In this document: one piece after another, positions 7,089-13,685 of the stretch
Layout of the letters: each line of letters opens with the position of its first letter
Numbering within the stretch: position 1 is the first letter of the stretch
IMG/VR virus record: IMGVR_UViG_3300028025_003039
Span: 1 to 20,602 of that record
Source of the DNA: a virus
Strand: one strand, 5' to 3'
DNA: 20,602 bases
Notes under the pieces: model-generated
Databases searched by the model: none
What the model was told of the DNA's origin: nothing
Seen by the model: only the letters and a program-made list of their open reading frames with translations
Program-made: the position numbers and the translations under genes

Positions 7089-7820
7089 ATGGATTACGCT
7101 TGGTATATTTTAGGGAATGGTAGACGGGGATATCTCCAACGAACGATAGCTTCTTGGCTGGCCAATCTGGTCGATAGGCCGAAGTATAGTTACATCTTCG
7201 ATGACTCCGGAGACCCTGAGCACGTCAAGTGGCTTGTCAATAATTACGGCCAGGACTTTACGATTGTTCCCATATCCAGCGGCGTCGCCGGTCAAGCCAT
7301 AGCGGTACAAAAAATATTCAACACGTTACGCGAGCTTGATGTTGATTACTTCCTGGGGATTGAAGAAGACTGGATGCTTTTTAGGCCGCTAGATGTTCAG
7401 AGCATAATATATGAGTTATGCAATAATCCACATATCGCGCAGATGCGTGTGCCCAGAACGGTGTGGCACTCGGAATACCACCGTCTCGATCTAGATGCCG
7501 GCAGTCTACTGCTGCACCACTTGAATGACAATAAAGCGCAACTCGCAGAAAAACGCAAGCGCTGGTACGAAACCAGGGGACACTTCTACTTCTGGTCGCA
7601 CAATCCGTCAGTGTTTCATAGAAGAGTGCTTGACAACAAGTATCCCAACACACCAAGCCACGAGTATGATTTTGGAATACAGTTACTAAAGCTTGACAGT
7701 AGCGCTACGGTTGGATTCTGGGCGGAGAATCCATACGACGCTTACATAACACACATAGGATTTAGGGATGAGCAATTGTTGAAATCTTTGCCAGGGCTGC
7801 ATGGTTGGGCCAATGGCTAA
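7089..7820 (+). CDS. Glycosyltransferase, GT-A type
   Basis: This 243-residue protein looks like a single-domain GT-A fold glycosyltransferase. It opens with YILGNGRRGYLQRTIASW (about 6-23), has YIFDDSGD (about 35-42) where GT-A enzymes bind the nucleotide, and carries an acidic metal-site motif, FLGIEEDWMLF (E92 E93 D94... about 88-98). A late Asp/His region (YDAYITHIGF) may complete the active site. No family number can be given with confidence. It sits between a GT25-like and a GT4-like gene, and the next gene starts before its stop codon, so the two are translationally coupled. It may have its own leaderless promoter at 7077. Likely a cytoplasmic enzyme acting in the same glycosylation path as its neighbours. 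Confidence 0.72.
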   Translation: MDYAWYILGNGRRGYLQRTIASWLANLVDRPKYSYIFDDSGDPEHVKWLVNNYGQDFTIVPISSGVAGQAIAVQKIFNTLRELDVDYFLGIEEDWMLFRPLDVQSIIYELCNNPHIAQMRVPRTVWHSEYHRLDLDAGSLLLHHLNDNKAQLAEKRKRWYETRGHFYFWSHNPSVFHRRVLDNKYPNTPSHEYDFGIQLLKLDSSATVGFWAENPYDAYITHIGFRDEQLLKSLPGLHGWANG

Positions 7821-8757
7821 AATTCTTGCCTATGTAAATCTATACCCACCATCCACTCGAGCCGGCGCTGAGCTGATGCTGCACGAAATACTCCTGTCCC
7901 TGCGGGCTCTTGGGCACGAGGTTATGGTTGCGCAGCCAAATCCTCAGCACAAGGTTGTAGACGGAATACGGATTATCAAGTACTCACAGGTCTACGAATT
8001 CGATGCAGATATTGTGTTCACGCAAAATCACGATACCAAGCACGCCATAACCCACGCCAAGTCAATCAATAAACCGATTGTTCATTTCGTTCACAACGAT
8101 CAAGCCGTAAAACTTTTTAGATTGAACGCAACCAATTCTGATCTCGTGGTCGCTAACTCCAAGTGGGTCTACGACGGAATAAAGATTAACAATCTAACCA
8201 AGATGATTGTGAATCCACACACGGACATTGACACTTACAAAACGGAGCGACAAGACGCTAGCAAGATTACATTTATTAATCTCATTGACATCAAGGGTGT
8301 CAATATGTTTTGGCGGGTTGCGGAAATTCTTAGCGATCGAGAGTTCCTGGCAGTCAAGGGTGGGTATGGAACCCAGATAGTCAAGAGGTTGGGCAACGTG
8401 AGCGTGGTAGAAAACACTGGCAACATGAAGTCAATTTACGCTCAGACAAAAATATTCTTCATGCCCTCAAAGTACGAAAGCTGGGGCAGGGCCGCTGTCG
8501 AGGCGATGGCATCGGGGATACCTGTCGTTGGCTCAAATGCTCGTGGCCTAGTTGAATCGGTTGGAGACGCTGGAATGCTTGCTGAGCCAGATGACGCAAA
8601 CTCTTTTGTCAGATTAATAAAGTCACTTGACGACGAGCGGACTTATCAGAAGTATTCCCAGAAGGCCGAGGCCCGTGCGTTGAATTTATCCAAAGAGTTT
8701 TCTAGGCAGATTAGGGAACTGCACAACGCTATTCGATGGGTCTCCGGTAAGGCATAA
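7813..8757 (+). CDS. Glycosyltransferase, GT4-like (GT-B fold)
   Basis: This 314-residue protein is a GT-B, family 4-type retaining glycosyltransferase. The N-terminal domain starts YVNLYPPSTRAGAELMLHEI, the usual acceptor-side loop, followed by a GHEV motif (about 34-37). The C-terminal domain has the nucleotide-sugar signature ESWGRAAVE, an E-x7-E (E222, E230), then AMASGIPVVGSNARGLVE. I place the start at the ATG at 7813, which gives the family-like MAKILAYVN; an ATG at 7801 in the same frame would add four residues. The start overlaps the previous gene by 8 nt. Its 3' end overlaps the oppositely oriented next gene by 29 bp. Donor and acceptor sugars are unknown. Confidence 0.88.
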   Translation: MAKILAYVNLYPPSTRAGAELMLHEILLSLRALGHEVMVAQPNPQHKVVDGIRIIKYSQVYEFDADIVFTQNHDTKHAITHAKSINKPIVHFVHNDQAVKLFRLNATNSDLVVANSKWVYDGIKINNLTKMIVNPHTDIDTYKTERQDASKITFINLIDIKGVNMFWRVAEILSDREFLAVKGGYGTQIVKRLGNVSVVENTGNMKSIYAQTKIFFMPSKYESWGRAAVEAMASGIPVVGSNARGLVESVGDAGMLAEPDDANSFVRLIKSLDDERTYQKYSQKAEARALNLSKEFSRQIRELHNAIRWVSGKA

Positions 8758-9403
8758 TATATTCTTTATGAAACGCCGACTTCAGTGGCTTGATTGATAA
8801 ATAGGTTGCCTTCTTGCCCTCGTCTTTATAGAAGGTAATCGCAACGTTGAGACCCATAATCAAGTAGTCGGTATATCTCAATATGCAGTGAGACAACCAA
8901 AGATCATCTATAATCCAATATTCTTCCGGTGCCTTATAAACCTCTGGCACACGCCACAGCGCAATAGGGCTCAGGAGGCCACCAGTGCCCGCGTAATCGC
9001 CTTTCCAGTCGCCCCGCAGTCTATCCCTCACCCAGTAATCCTGGTACGTCTGGAAGCCCCAGAAGGACTTTACGATACACTCGTCGAACTGTCGGTAGCA
9101 TTCGTCTATTAGGTCGGGCGGGAACGCCTCATCGTCATCCACGAGCAGCACCATATCGTAGTCAGCGTTTGCGATGTGGTCCCTGATTAGATAGAACCTG
9201 CCGTACATTTTGTACTTGTTAAAGTAGTTATAGACACGAGCGCCAGGGAATGATATATCTTGCCCGCTGTTGTTGCATATGTACAGATCGAAATCTTGAT
9301 TGCGCTGAGCGCCGAGTTCTGATATTTGCCTATCTAAATACTCTAATCTGTCGTACAATGTGAGAACAACGGCAAGTCTGGGCACACTCAAATAGTACTT
9401 CAT
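8729..9403 (-). CDS. Glycosyltransferase, GT2-like, opposite strand
   Basis: This 224-residue protein is the only convincing minus-strand gene. It shows an inverting GT2-type GT-A pattern: AVVLTLYDRLEYLDRQI at the N-terminus (about 11-27), NNSG (about 44-47) and a metal-binding DDDE in LLVDDDEAFPPDLID (D89-E92). A WIIDDLWLSH motif near residue 163 resembles the second acidic motif (ED/DD) of the family. The last 29 bp overlap the end of the GT4-like gene tail to tail. No Shine-Dalgarno site lies near the ATG; a TATCAT sits 4 nt upstream on the minus strand but the spacing is shorter than in the leaderless set. An AGGAGG on this strand is too far upstream to serve it. Confidence 0.82.
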   Translation of the reverse strand: MKYYLSVPRLAVVLTLYDRLEYLDRQISELGAQRNQDFDLYICNNSGQDISFPGARVYNYFNKYKMYGRFYLIRDHIANADYDMVLLVDDDEAFPPDLIDECYRQFDECIVKSFWGFQTYQDYWVRDRLRGDWKGDYAGTGGLLSPIALWRVPEVYKAPEEYWIIDDLWLSHCILRYTDYLIMGLNVAITFYKDEGKKATYLSIKPLKSAFHKEYIMPYRRPIE

Positions 9404-9444
9404 TTTTATGATAACTTTGTAATACCAGCCCCTCCTGCTGGATT

Positions 9445-9500
9445 CCCCGCACCGTCGAGCCTAACCCCCCTTCCCCGGCTCCGGTGCGGGGTTCCCTTTT
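9445..9500 (+). terminator. Terminator-like hairpin, plus strand
   Basis: CCCCGCACCG (9445-9454) pairs perfectly with CGGTGCGGGG (9482-9491), followed by TTCCCTTTT. The loop is long (27 nt) and C-rich, with an alternative inner CCCCG/CGGGG pairing. It would stop plus-strand transcription arriving from the glycosyltransferase genes across the antisense of the minus-strand gene. Confidence 0.6.
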
Positions 9501-9506
9501 ATGCGG

Positions 9507-9512
9507 TAAAAT
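9507..9512 (+). promoter_or_regulatory. -10 box for head-tail connector unit
   Basis: TAAAAT lies exactly 6 nt before the ATG at 9519, immediately after the terminator-like hairpin. There is no Shine-Dalgarno site. It would drive the four coupled connector and terminator genes to 11408. Confidence 0.55.
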
Positions 9513-9518
9513 AAGAAC

Positions 9519-9944
9519 ATGGCAAACCTTGGCGTCTCTCCTGTTAACTTCAATTCCGATACCGGAAAAGTAAGAGTACTTCTAGGTGACACGGTTGCTA
9601 CTAATGTTATTAGTGGCGTCGGTGAATACCTTTATTTTAGCGATGATGAAATCAACGCTTTCCTTGAAATGTATGGCGAGAACGTCAAGCTGGCTACCGC
9701 CCGTGCGATGGAGACGATTGCCTCCTCTCAGGCACTACTACTCAAGTCCTGGTCCAGCGACGACCTTACCGTCAATGGCGATCGCATTGCGGAATCGCTT
9801 CGCAAGATTGCGGCTCAGTTGCGCCAAGAGGCTCTTGCTGATGAGTCCTCTGAATACTTCAACCTGGTTGCAATGTATGTCGATAAAGATCACTACATGG
9901 ACTTCGCGGAACGGGAGTACGAAGACTACACCTGGTGGAACTAA
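9519..9944 (+). CDS. Head-tail connector (adaptor) protein
   Basis: This 141-residue protein is probably the first connector ring, bound to the portal after DNA packaging. It shows the usual layout of HK97 gp6/SPP1 gp15-type adaptors. A start with KVRVLLGDT is followed by YLYFSDDEINAFLEMYG, then a long helix covering TARAMETIASSQALLLKSWS, and a DLTVNGDRIAESLRKIAAQLRQ helix. An aromatic/acidic tail (YEDYTWWN) ends it. It begins the connector unit behind a predicted leaderless promoter. The next gene starts inside its stop codon (TAATG). Confidence 0.82.
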   Translation: MANLGVSPVNFNSDTGKVRVLLGDTVATNVISGVGEYLYFSDDEINAFLEMYGENVKLATARAMETIASSQALLLKSWSSDDLTVNGDRIAESLRKIAAQLRQEALADESSEYFNLVAMYVDKDHYMDFAEREYEDYTWWN

Positions 9945-10399
9945 TGCCGGTATCTAGTAGCTCGCCCATCGACTTCGCCAGCATTGCCACGGAAATGCGC
10001 GCCGCTGTTGCGCGCTGGTATAACGCTCAAATAGAAATCATTGATACAAACATTCGCGAGCAGGAGTGGGATGAGTTTACTAACGACTACATCTCCAACT
10101 CGGAGACCGTAATTTGGTCTGGGTCGGCCAGGGTACAGCCAATCAAAACAGAGAGATTGCCGGATATGGACATCATGCAGGGTGCCGTCCGGGGGGTTAG
10201 GATTCAAGTTCCTTATGACGTCAACCTTTCCCTTATTCGCGAGGGTATGCAAGTTAGGATTACCGACGGCGGGGAAGATGTGGTTCTCGAGAACCTGATT
10301 CTTACCGTGCGATCCGCTATCAATTCCTCCTACGGATGGAACAGAACTATTGAGTGTGATGCTGATGTCAAGTCCACTGCGGATTCCGGCGGTTCATAA
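9944..10399 (+). CDS. Head closure protein (DUF6093-like)
   Basis: From the ATG at 9944 this is a 151-residue protein. It resembles the DUF6093-type proteins of actinobacterial phages, with VIWSGSARVQPIKTERLPD in the middle, VRGVRIQVPYDVNLSLIREG, and a late SSYGWNRTIECDAD strand. By position between the adaptor and the gp10-like protein it is likely a head-completion (stopper) component that seals the portal channel. A GTG at 9935 in frame would add three residues, but ATG at 9944 overlaps the previous stop as TAATG, as at many junctions here, and has GGTGG 5 nt upstream, so I prefer it. Confidence 0.72.
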   Translation: MPVSSSSPIDFASIATEMRAAVARWYNAQIEIIDTNIREQEWDEFTNDYISNSETVIWSGSARVQPIKTERLPDMDIMQGAVRGVRIQVPYDVNLSLIREGMQVRITDGGEDVVLENLILTVRSAINSSYGWNRTIECDADVKSTADSGGS

Positions 10400-10953
10400 T
10401 GGCACGGTTTATCACAATAAATATTTCTGGCCTGGAAAGAAAACTCGCCTCTGCTAAAGAAATAATTAAACAAGAATCCAAGCTGATGGCCGAGGAGCTT
10501 GCTGAATTTGGCGCAGAAAGAATGCGCGAATACATCAAGCAGAGGGGGACGAAGTTTAGCGCCGCGGCCGCGGCTGCTGGATTGAACAAGGGACCGGGAA
10601 GAATTAGAACTGGAAAGATGTACGACTCCGTAGATGCTCGAGTTTCGCTTGTCGGTTCGAATGCTTCTGGAACCAGAGTCTCTGCCGAGTTTGGTTGGAT
10701 AAGAAACTTTGAGGAATACTTTGAATACCAGGAGACTGGATTCAAGAACAAATTCATTGCGGCTTATACTGGTTCGGGTAGGCTTAGAATTGTCAACGGC
10801 GGTCCTGTAATCATGCGTAACCCGTTTGGTGGCTACAAGAACACCAAGGGAATGTTTGCTCTTCGGGATTCTGGCGCTGACGCCGAATCTCAATTGCCAA
10901 GACTGACAACAAAATACAAGTCAAGAATTACCAGGAGGATTAACAAAGCATGA
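10399..10953 (+). CDS. HK97 gp10-like neck/tail completion protein
   Basis: This 184-residue basic protein has the HK97 gp10-like pattern. A helical N-terminus (KLASAKEIIKQESKLMAEEL) is followed by a central GPGRIRTGKMYDSVDARV, the typical 'R-TG-L/M-S' type strand, and a WIRNFEEYFEYQETGF aromatic segment. The basic C-terminus is TTKYKSRITRRINKA. Such proteins act at the head-tail joint or tail completion. The Ala run at about residues 55-60 is encoded by a GC-rich repeat. It starts in the previous stop (TAATG) and overlaps the next gene as ATGA, so the connector genes form one coupled set. Confidence 0.75.
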   Translation: MARFITINISGLERKLASAKEIIKQESKLMAEELAEFGAERMREYIKQRGTKFSAAAAAAGLNKGPGRIRTGKMYDSVDARVSLVGSNASGTRVSAEFGWIRNFEEYFEYQETGFKNKFIAAYTGSGRLRIVNGGPVIMRNPFGGYKNTKGMFALRDSGADAESQLPRLTTKYKSRITRRINKA

Positions 10954-11408
10954 ATGGCATAGACCTGGTGGCTATTCAGGACGAAATAGCTTTACATATT
11001 GAGACATCTTTTCCGCAGTACGAGGTCAAGGAGGACGAGGTTCTTGATGACGAATACCTCATGCGTATAGACAGAAAAACAAAACCCTTTGTAGTTATCC
11101 GTTGGAGCGGGCTAACCCGCGAGGTAGCTAACGCATCTTTTGCCGGAGTTCGACACGATGAGTACTCATCTAGATTTGACATTATTGCAGTGGCACCAGC
11201 GCCAAGAATTGCGCGCAAGGTATTGAATCTTTTTATGGACCAACTGATTGGTTGGAAGATATCAAACGGTGCGGCATTGACGCCCACGCTGGGGCAGACT
11301 GTGTTTCCGGTAACAGATAGGAACGGTTCGCCACATCTTTATTTGGGTATTGGAACACTTGGATTTCGATTCAACTCAGAGAACCCGGACTCGTATATAG
11401 GCTCTTAG
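10950..11408 (+). CDS. Tail terminator protein (probable)
   Basis: This 152-residue protein sits where the tail terminator is expected, directly before the tail-tube genes. Its composition fits the family: an N-terminal helix (LVAIQDEIALHIETSFP), then KPFVVIRWSGLTREV, a strand pair around RHDEYSSRFDIIAVAP, a helix ARKVLNLFMDQLIGWK, and a C-terminal beta region. The terminator ring caps the finished tail tube and binds the head connector. The ATG overlaps the preceding stop (ATGA), with AGGAGG about 11 nt upstream. No further gene of the unit follows; the next gene has its own promoter. Confidence 0.72.
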   Translation: MNGIDLVAIQDEIALHIETSFPQYEVKEDEVLDDEYLMRIDRKTKPFVVIRWSGLTREVANASFAGVRHDEYSSRFDIIAVAPAPRIARKVLNLFMDQLIGWKISNGAALTPTLGQTVFPVTDRNGSPHLYLGIGTLGFRFNSENPDSYIGS

Positions 11409-11412
11409 TTAG

Positions 11413-11421
11413 TGGTAAACT
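11413..11421 (+). promoter_or_regulatory. Extended -10 promoter for tail-tube unit
   Basis: TGGTAAACT is an extended -10 element ending exactly 6 nt before the ATG at 11428. There is no Shine-Dalgarno site (the intervening bases are GGGTCT). The unit it starts ends at the strong terminator at 12991, so the tube genes can be expressed separately. Confidence 0.55.
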
Positions 11422-11427
11422 GGGTCT

Positions 11428-11673
11428 ATGGTACTTGCGCTTAATACTGTCTCCGGACAGATCGCTGACGTGTCACCCAAGACACTTCTTCACCCAAAAT
11501 TCAAGGACATCTTGGTGCCCGTTGATGCGGATAAAAAGCCCTACAACCCCGTCATGTACAAACCTGGCACGGTAGAGGGCAAGGAAGAACTGCGTTCTGG
11601 ATTCTTCGCGAAGAAAAAAGAGACTGACGCGCAAGAGACTACATCCAATATCGATATTGAGGAAGAGAACTAA
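11428..11673 (+). CDS. Small protein of unknown function before tail tube
   Basis: This 81-residue protein is not recognised. It has a moderately hydrophobic start (MVLALNTVSGQIADV), a Pro/Lys-rich middle (LVPVDADKKPYNPVMYKPG) and a charged tail (KKKETDAQETTSNIDIEEEN) that is probably disordered. It has no signal peptide, membrane segment or cysteine. It is the first gene of the tail-tube unit, behind an extended -10 box, and ends in a TAATG overlap with the first tube-like gene. The coupling makes it a real gene and suggests a role in tail assembly, for example a minor tail component or chaperone; this is inference. Confidence 0.7.
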   Translation: MVLALNTVSGQIADVSPKTLLHPKFKDILVPVDADKKPYNPVMYKPGTVEGKEELRSGFFAKKKETDAQETTSNIDIEEEN

Positions 11674-12215
11674 TGGCAAACGTAAGACTCTACCGTGAGA
11701 ATATTACGTTCCTCCTCGCGCACCCGGAGGCATTTGCTGACCGTACCGCTCCAACTGCTGCTGAATTGAACGACTGGTTCGACGCAAGCACCAACGCAGA
11801 CGGCCTGGTCTACAACATCACCTGTGCGCTCAATGAGGACGGAACCACTTTCACGCTGGGAGATTCGGACACCGACGATTCAGTTACATTCTGTGACGCC
11901 GGCAACGTTTCTACCCCCACGTTCTACAACCCCGAGGTTGTTTTCGAAGCGTTCCGCGACGCTGACGTTACTGCCGCCGGTGAGTACAACCTGGCCTTTG
12001 ACCTTTTGGCTTGGCCGGACATTGAATATATTGCAATCCTCCGTGTGGGCGAGCGCAGCGATACTCTATTCGCTGCGGACGACCGCATAAAGATGGTTGG
12101 CGTTAAGACAGACTTTGGTATTGATGTTGCCGCTAGCGGCGAGAACCTTCGCATCAGCCAGTCGTTCCTTAACAACGACTTCGTGAACTGGAACTACGAG
12201 GTGACTAACTCCTAA
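11673..12215 (+). CDS. Tail tube protein paralogue 1
   Basis: This 180-residue protein is a beta-rich tail-tube type subunit. It shares the N-terminal motif APTAAELNDWFDAS (about 26-39) with the following gene (APTAAEINASLDIS), and both proteins then have a similar order of strands, with an acidic GDSDTDDS-type region and a VGERSDTLFAADDRIKM loop paralleling IDGERTNPLAANGQLV. This points to tandem duplication. It could form the main tube ring, or a variant ring at one end. It starts in the stop of the small upstream protein and its own stop overlaps the next start (TAATG), so the paralogues are translated in sequence. Confidence 0.72.
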   Translation: MANVRLYRENITFLLAHPEAFADRTAPTAAELNDWFDASTNADGLVYNITCALNEDGTTFTLGDSDTDDSVTFCDAGNVSTPTFYNPEVVFEAFRDADVTAAGEYNLAFDLLAWPDIEYIAILRVGERSDTLFAADDRIKMVGVKTDFGIDVAASGENLRISQSFLNNDFVNWNYEVTNS

Positions 12216-12970
12216 TGACTGACGTAAGAGTACCTGCAAGCGGTAACATCCGTGTATGGTGGGCATTGGAAAACGCCTTCGCTAACTACCAGGCCCCCAC
12301 AGCAGCCGAGATCAACGCATCGTTGGACATCTCGGACGCTATCTCTTGGAACGATTTTGACTTCAACCTCGAGGCGAGCAATGAGCTGGATGACCCAGCC
12401 ATCACCGCTATTGGTAAAGTCATTGACCGTGGTTTTACTAACTTCGGTGGATCGCTTTCCCTTTACTACCCACGCGACTTTGACGACGCATCCAGTGTTT
12501 ACTCGCTGGCCTACGACGCGCTTGACGCACCACGCACTAAGGGTTACCTTGTCATCCGTATCGATGGCGAGCGCACCAACCCATTGGCCGCCAACGGTCA
12601 ACTTGTGCACGTATTCAAGGTAATGACCGATGGATACGCTGAGTCTATTGTTGGTGAGGAAGCATTCCGTTATACGGTAACCATGCTCCCCCAGGGTGAC
12701 TTTGCTGTCCGCACGGTCATCGGTTCGGCTCTCACACCAGTTGTGTTGCCAGCCACCCTGGCTACCAGCGTTGCTGATGTGGATAAGTTGAGCGCCACTG
12801 TCGGTGGACGTACCTACACTTATGGTATTCAGTGGAAGTCTAGCAACTCTGCGGTCGCTAGCGTCTCCACCGCCGGTATCGTGACTTCTGTTGCGGCCGG
12901 TTCGGCTACCATTACTGGAACATGGCCAAACAACGGCAACAGCGACACTTGTGTTGTAACAGTTTCCTAA
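12215..12970 (+). CDS. Major tail tube protein with C-terminal Ig-like domain
   Basis: This 251-residue protein has a tail-tube body (about 1-170) and a C-terminal bacterial Ig-like (BIG2-type) domain (about 172-251). The domain is recognised by IQWKSSNSAVASVS followed by AGIVTSVAAGSATITGTW. Tail-tube proteins with such appended domains display them on the outside of the tail, where they may bind cell-surface sugars. The body is related to the preceding gene through APTAAEIN and shared strands. It is last in its unit and is followed after 20 nt by a strong terminator. Which paralogue is the main tube subunit cannot be told from sequence; the Ig-like domain and size favour this one. Confidence 0.78.
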   Translation: MTDVRVPASGNIRVWWALENAFANYQAPTAAEINASLDISDAISWNDFDFNLEASNELDDPAITAIGKVIDRGFTNFGGSLSLYYPRDFDDASSVYSLAYDALDAPRTKGYLVIRIDGERTNPLAANGQLVHVFKVMTDGYAESIVGEEAFRYTVTMLPQGDFAVRTVIGSALTPVVLPATLATSVADVDKLSATVGGRTYTYGIQWKSSNSAVASVSTAGIVTSVAAGSATITGTWPNNGNSDTCVVTVS

Positions 12971-12990
12971 CTACCTTAGGACGGGAAAGG

Positions 12991-13014
12991 CCCTCGCTTC
13001 GGCGGGGGTTTTTT
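12991..13014 (+). terminator. Rho-independent terminator after tail-tube unit
   Basis: CCCTCGC (12991-12997) pairs with GCGGGGG (13002-13008), with one G-U pair, around a TTCG tetraloop, followed by six T. This is a textbook intrinsic terminator and the strongest in the window. Confidence 0.92.
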
Positions 13015-13022
13015 CTTTGCTG

Positions 13023-13031
13023 TGATAGTAT
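13023..13031 (+). promoter_or_regulatory. Extended -10 promoter for tail assembly chaperones
   Basis: TGATAGTAT is an extended -10 element just after the tail-tube terminator. Transcription would begin about 13038, giving a leader of about 21 nt that holds an AGGAGG ribosome site before the TTG start. Confidence 0.5.
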
Positions 13032-13048
13032 CAAGGTGTTCACAAACT

Positions 13049-13054
13049 AGGAGG
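13049..13054 (+). promoter_or_regulatory. Strong Shine-Dalgarno site deciding TTG start of G protein
   Basis: AGGAGG lies 4 nt before TTG at 13059. There is no ATG with a ribosome site nearby in this frame, so the TTG is accepted as the start. Confidence 0.7.
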
Positions 13055-13058
13055 AACA

Positions 13059-13685
13059 TTGTCAAATCAAGAGATTTTTGATTCGGTAGAAAACGCTAAG
13101 GCACCCGGCACTTTTAATATTGTTCAGGTTCTACAAGAGCGTGGCTACCCCAAGACCGAGATTGATATCTACATGGACGAAGCCGCTATGTACGAACTAT
13201 CCACAATCGCCGAGGAACTTGAGGGGCTTAGCGAAAAACAAAATACTCAGCGCGAAGAGTTGACAACAAAGCGCAACGAGACTCAAGCCCGACTGCTTGC
13301 CTCTAAGTATGTCGTGCACCTTATGGGCATCTCCGAGGGCAAGAGGGAAGAGTTTTACCGTCAGGCCGTAAAGAAATATCCAGTTGAGTATCAATCACAG
13401 AGCGGTATCTCTAGTCTTATTGGCGTGGATTCCGGCAAGACCGAAAAGAATTCACCGGAACGCGACGCACTCTTTACTGACTACTTGTGGCAGGGTCACA
13501 TCCAGAAGATTGTAAACCCCGATGGCGACGAGCAGGCCGAGTTTGCTTACTCGACAATCCGCACGATGCGTGAGTCGTTCCCGCTGAACGCAATGGTCAG
13601 AATCAATGAGGCTATTGAAAAGCTTAGAGCGTCCACCGCAATCTTTACCGTGGAGACTGGTGAGGATTTTTTAGCGAAGCCCTAA
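13059..13685 (+). CDS. Tail assembly chaperone G
   Basis: This 208-residue protein, starting at TTG, is the upstream tail assembly chaperone. Its products coat the tape measure and bring tube subunits to it; they are not in the finished virion. The evidence is position between tail tube and tape measure, an acidic helical body (SEKQNTQREELTTKRNETQ at about 66-84), and a slippery T TTT TTA heptamer just before its stop. Most ribosomes end at TAA 13683; some shift by -1 to make a longer G-T fusion. It has its own promoter and a strong ribosome site, so it is insulated from the tail-tube unit by the terminator upstream. Confidence 0.85.
   Translation: MSNQEIFDSVENAKAPGTFNIVQVLQERGYPKTEIDIYMDEAAMYELSTIAEELEGLSEKQNTQREELTTKRNETQARLLASKYVVHLMGISEGKREEFYRQAVKKYPVEYQSQSGISSLIGVDSGKTEKNSPERDALFTDYLWQGHIQKIVNPDGDEQAEFAYSTIRTMRESFPLNAMVRINEAIEKLRASTAIFTVETGEDFLAKP
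13667..13673 (+). promoter_or_regulatory. Programmed -1 frameshift slippery site T TTT TTA
   Basis: The heptamer TTTTTTA is in the right phase (GAT TTT TTA in the zero frame) 4 codons before the G stop. A -1 slip resumes at AGC (13673) and enters an open frame reaching 14128. This is the conserved position and direction for tail chaperone frameshifting. Confidence 0.88.

Larger units (their letters stand above)
9404..9518 (+). other. Divergent intergenic region with promoter and terminator signals
   Basis: This gap separates the minus-strand glycosyltransferase from the plus-strand connector unit. It must hold a minus-strand promoter near 9408-9426, a plus-strand terminator-like hairpin (9445-9491) and the connector promoter (9507-9512). 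A small extra hairpin, CCAGC and GCTGG, lies at 9425-9441. Confidence 0.6.
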
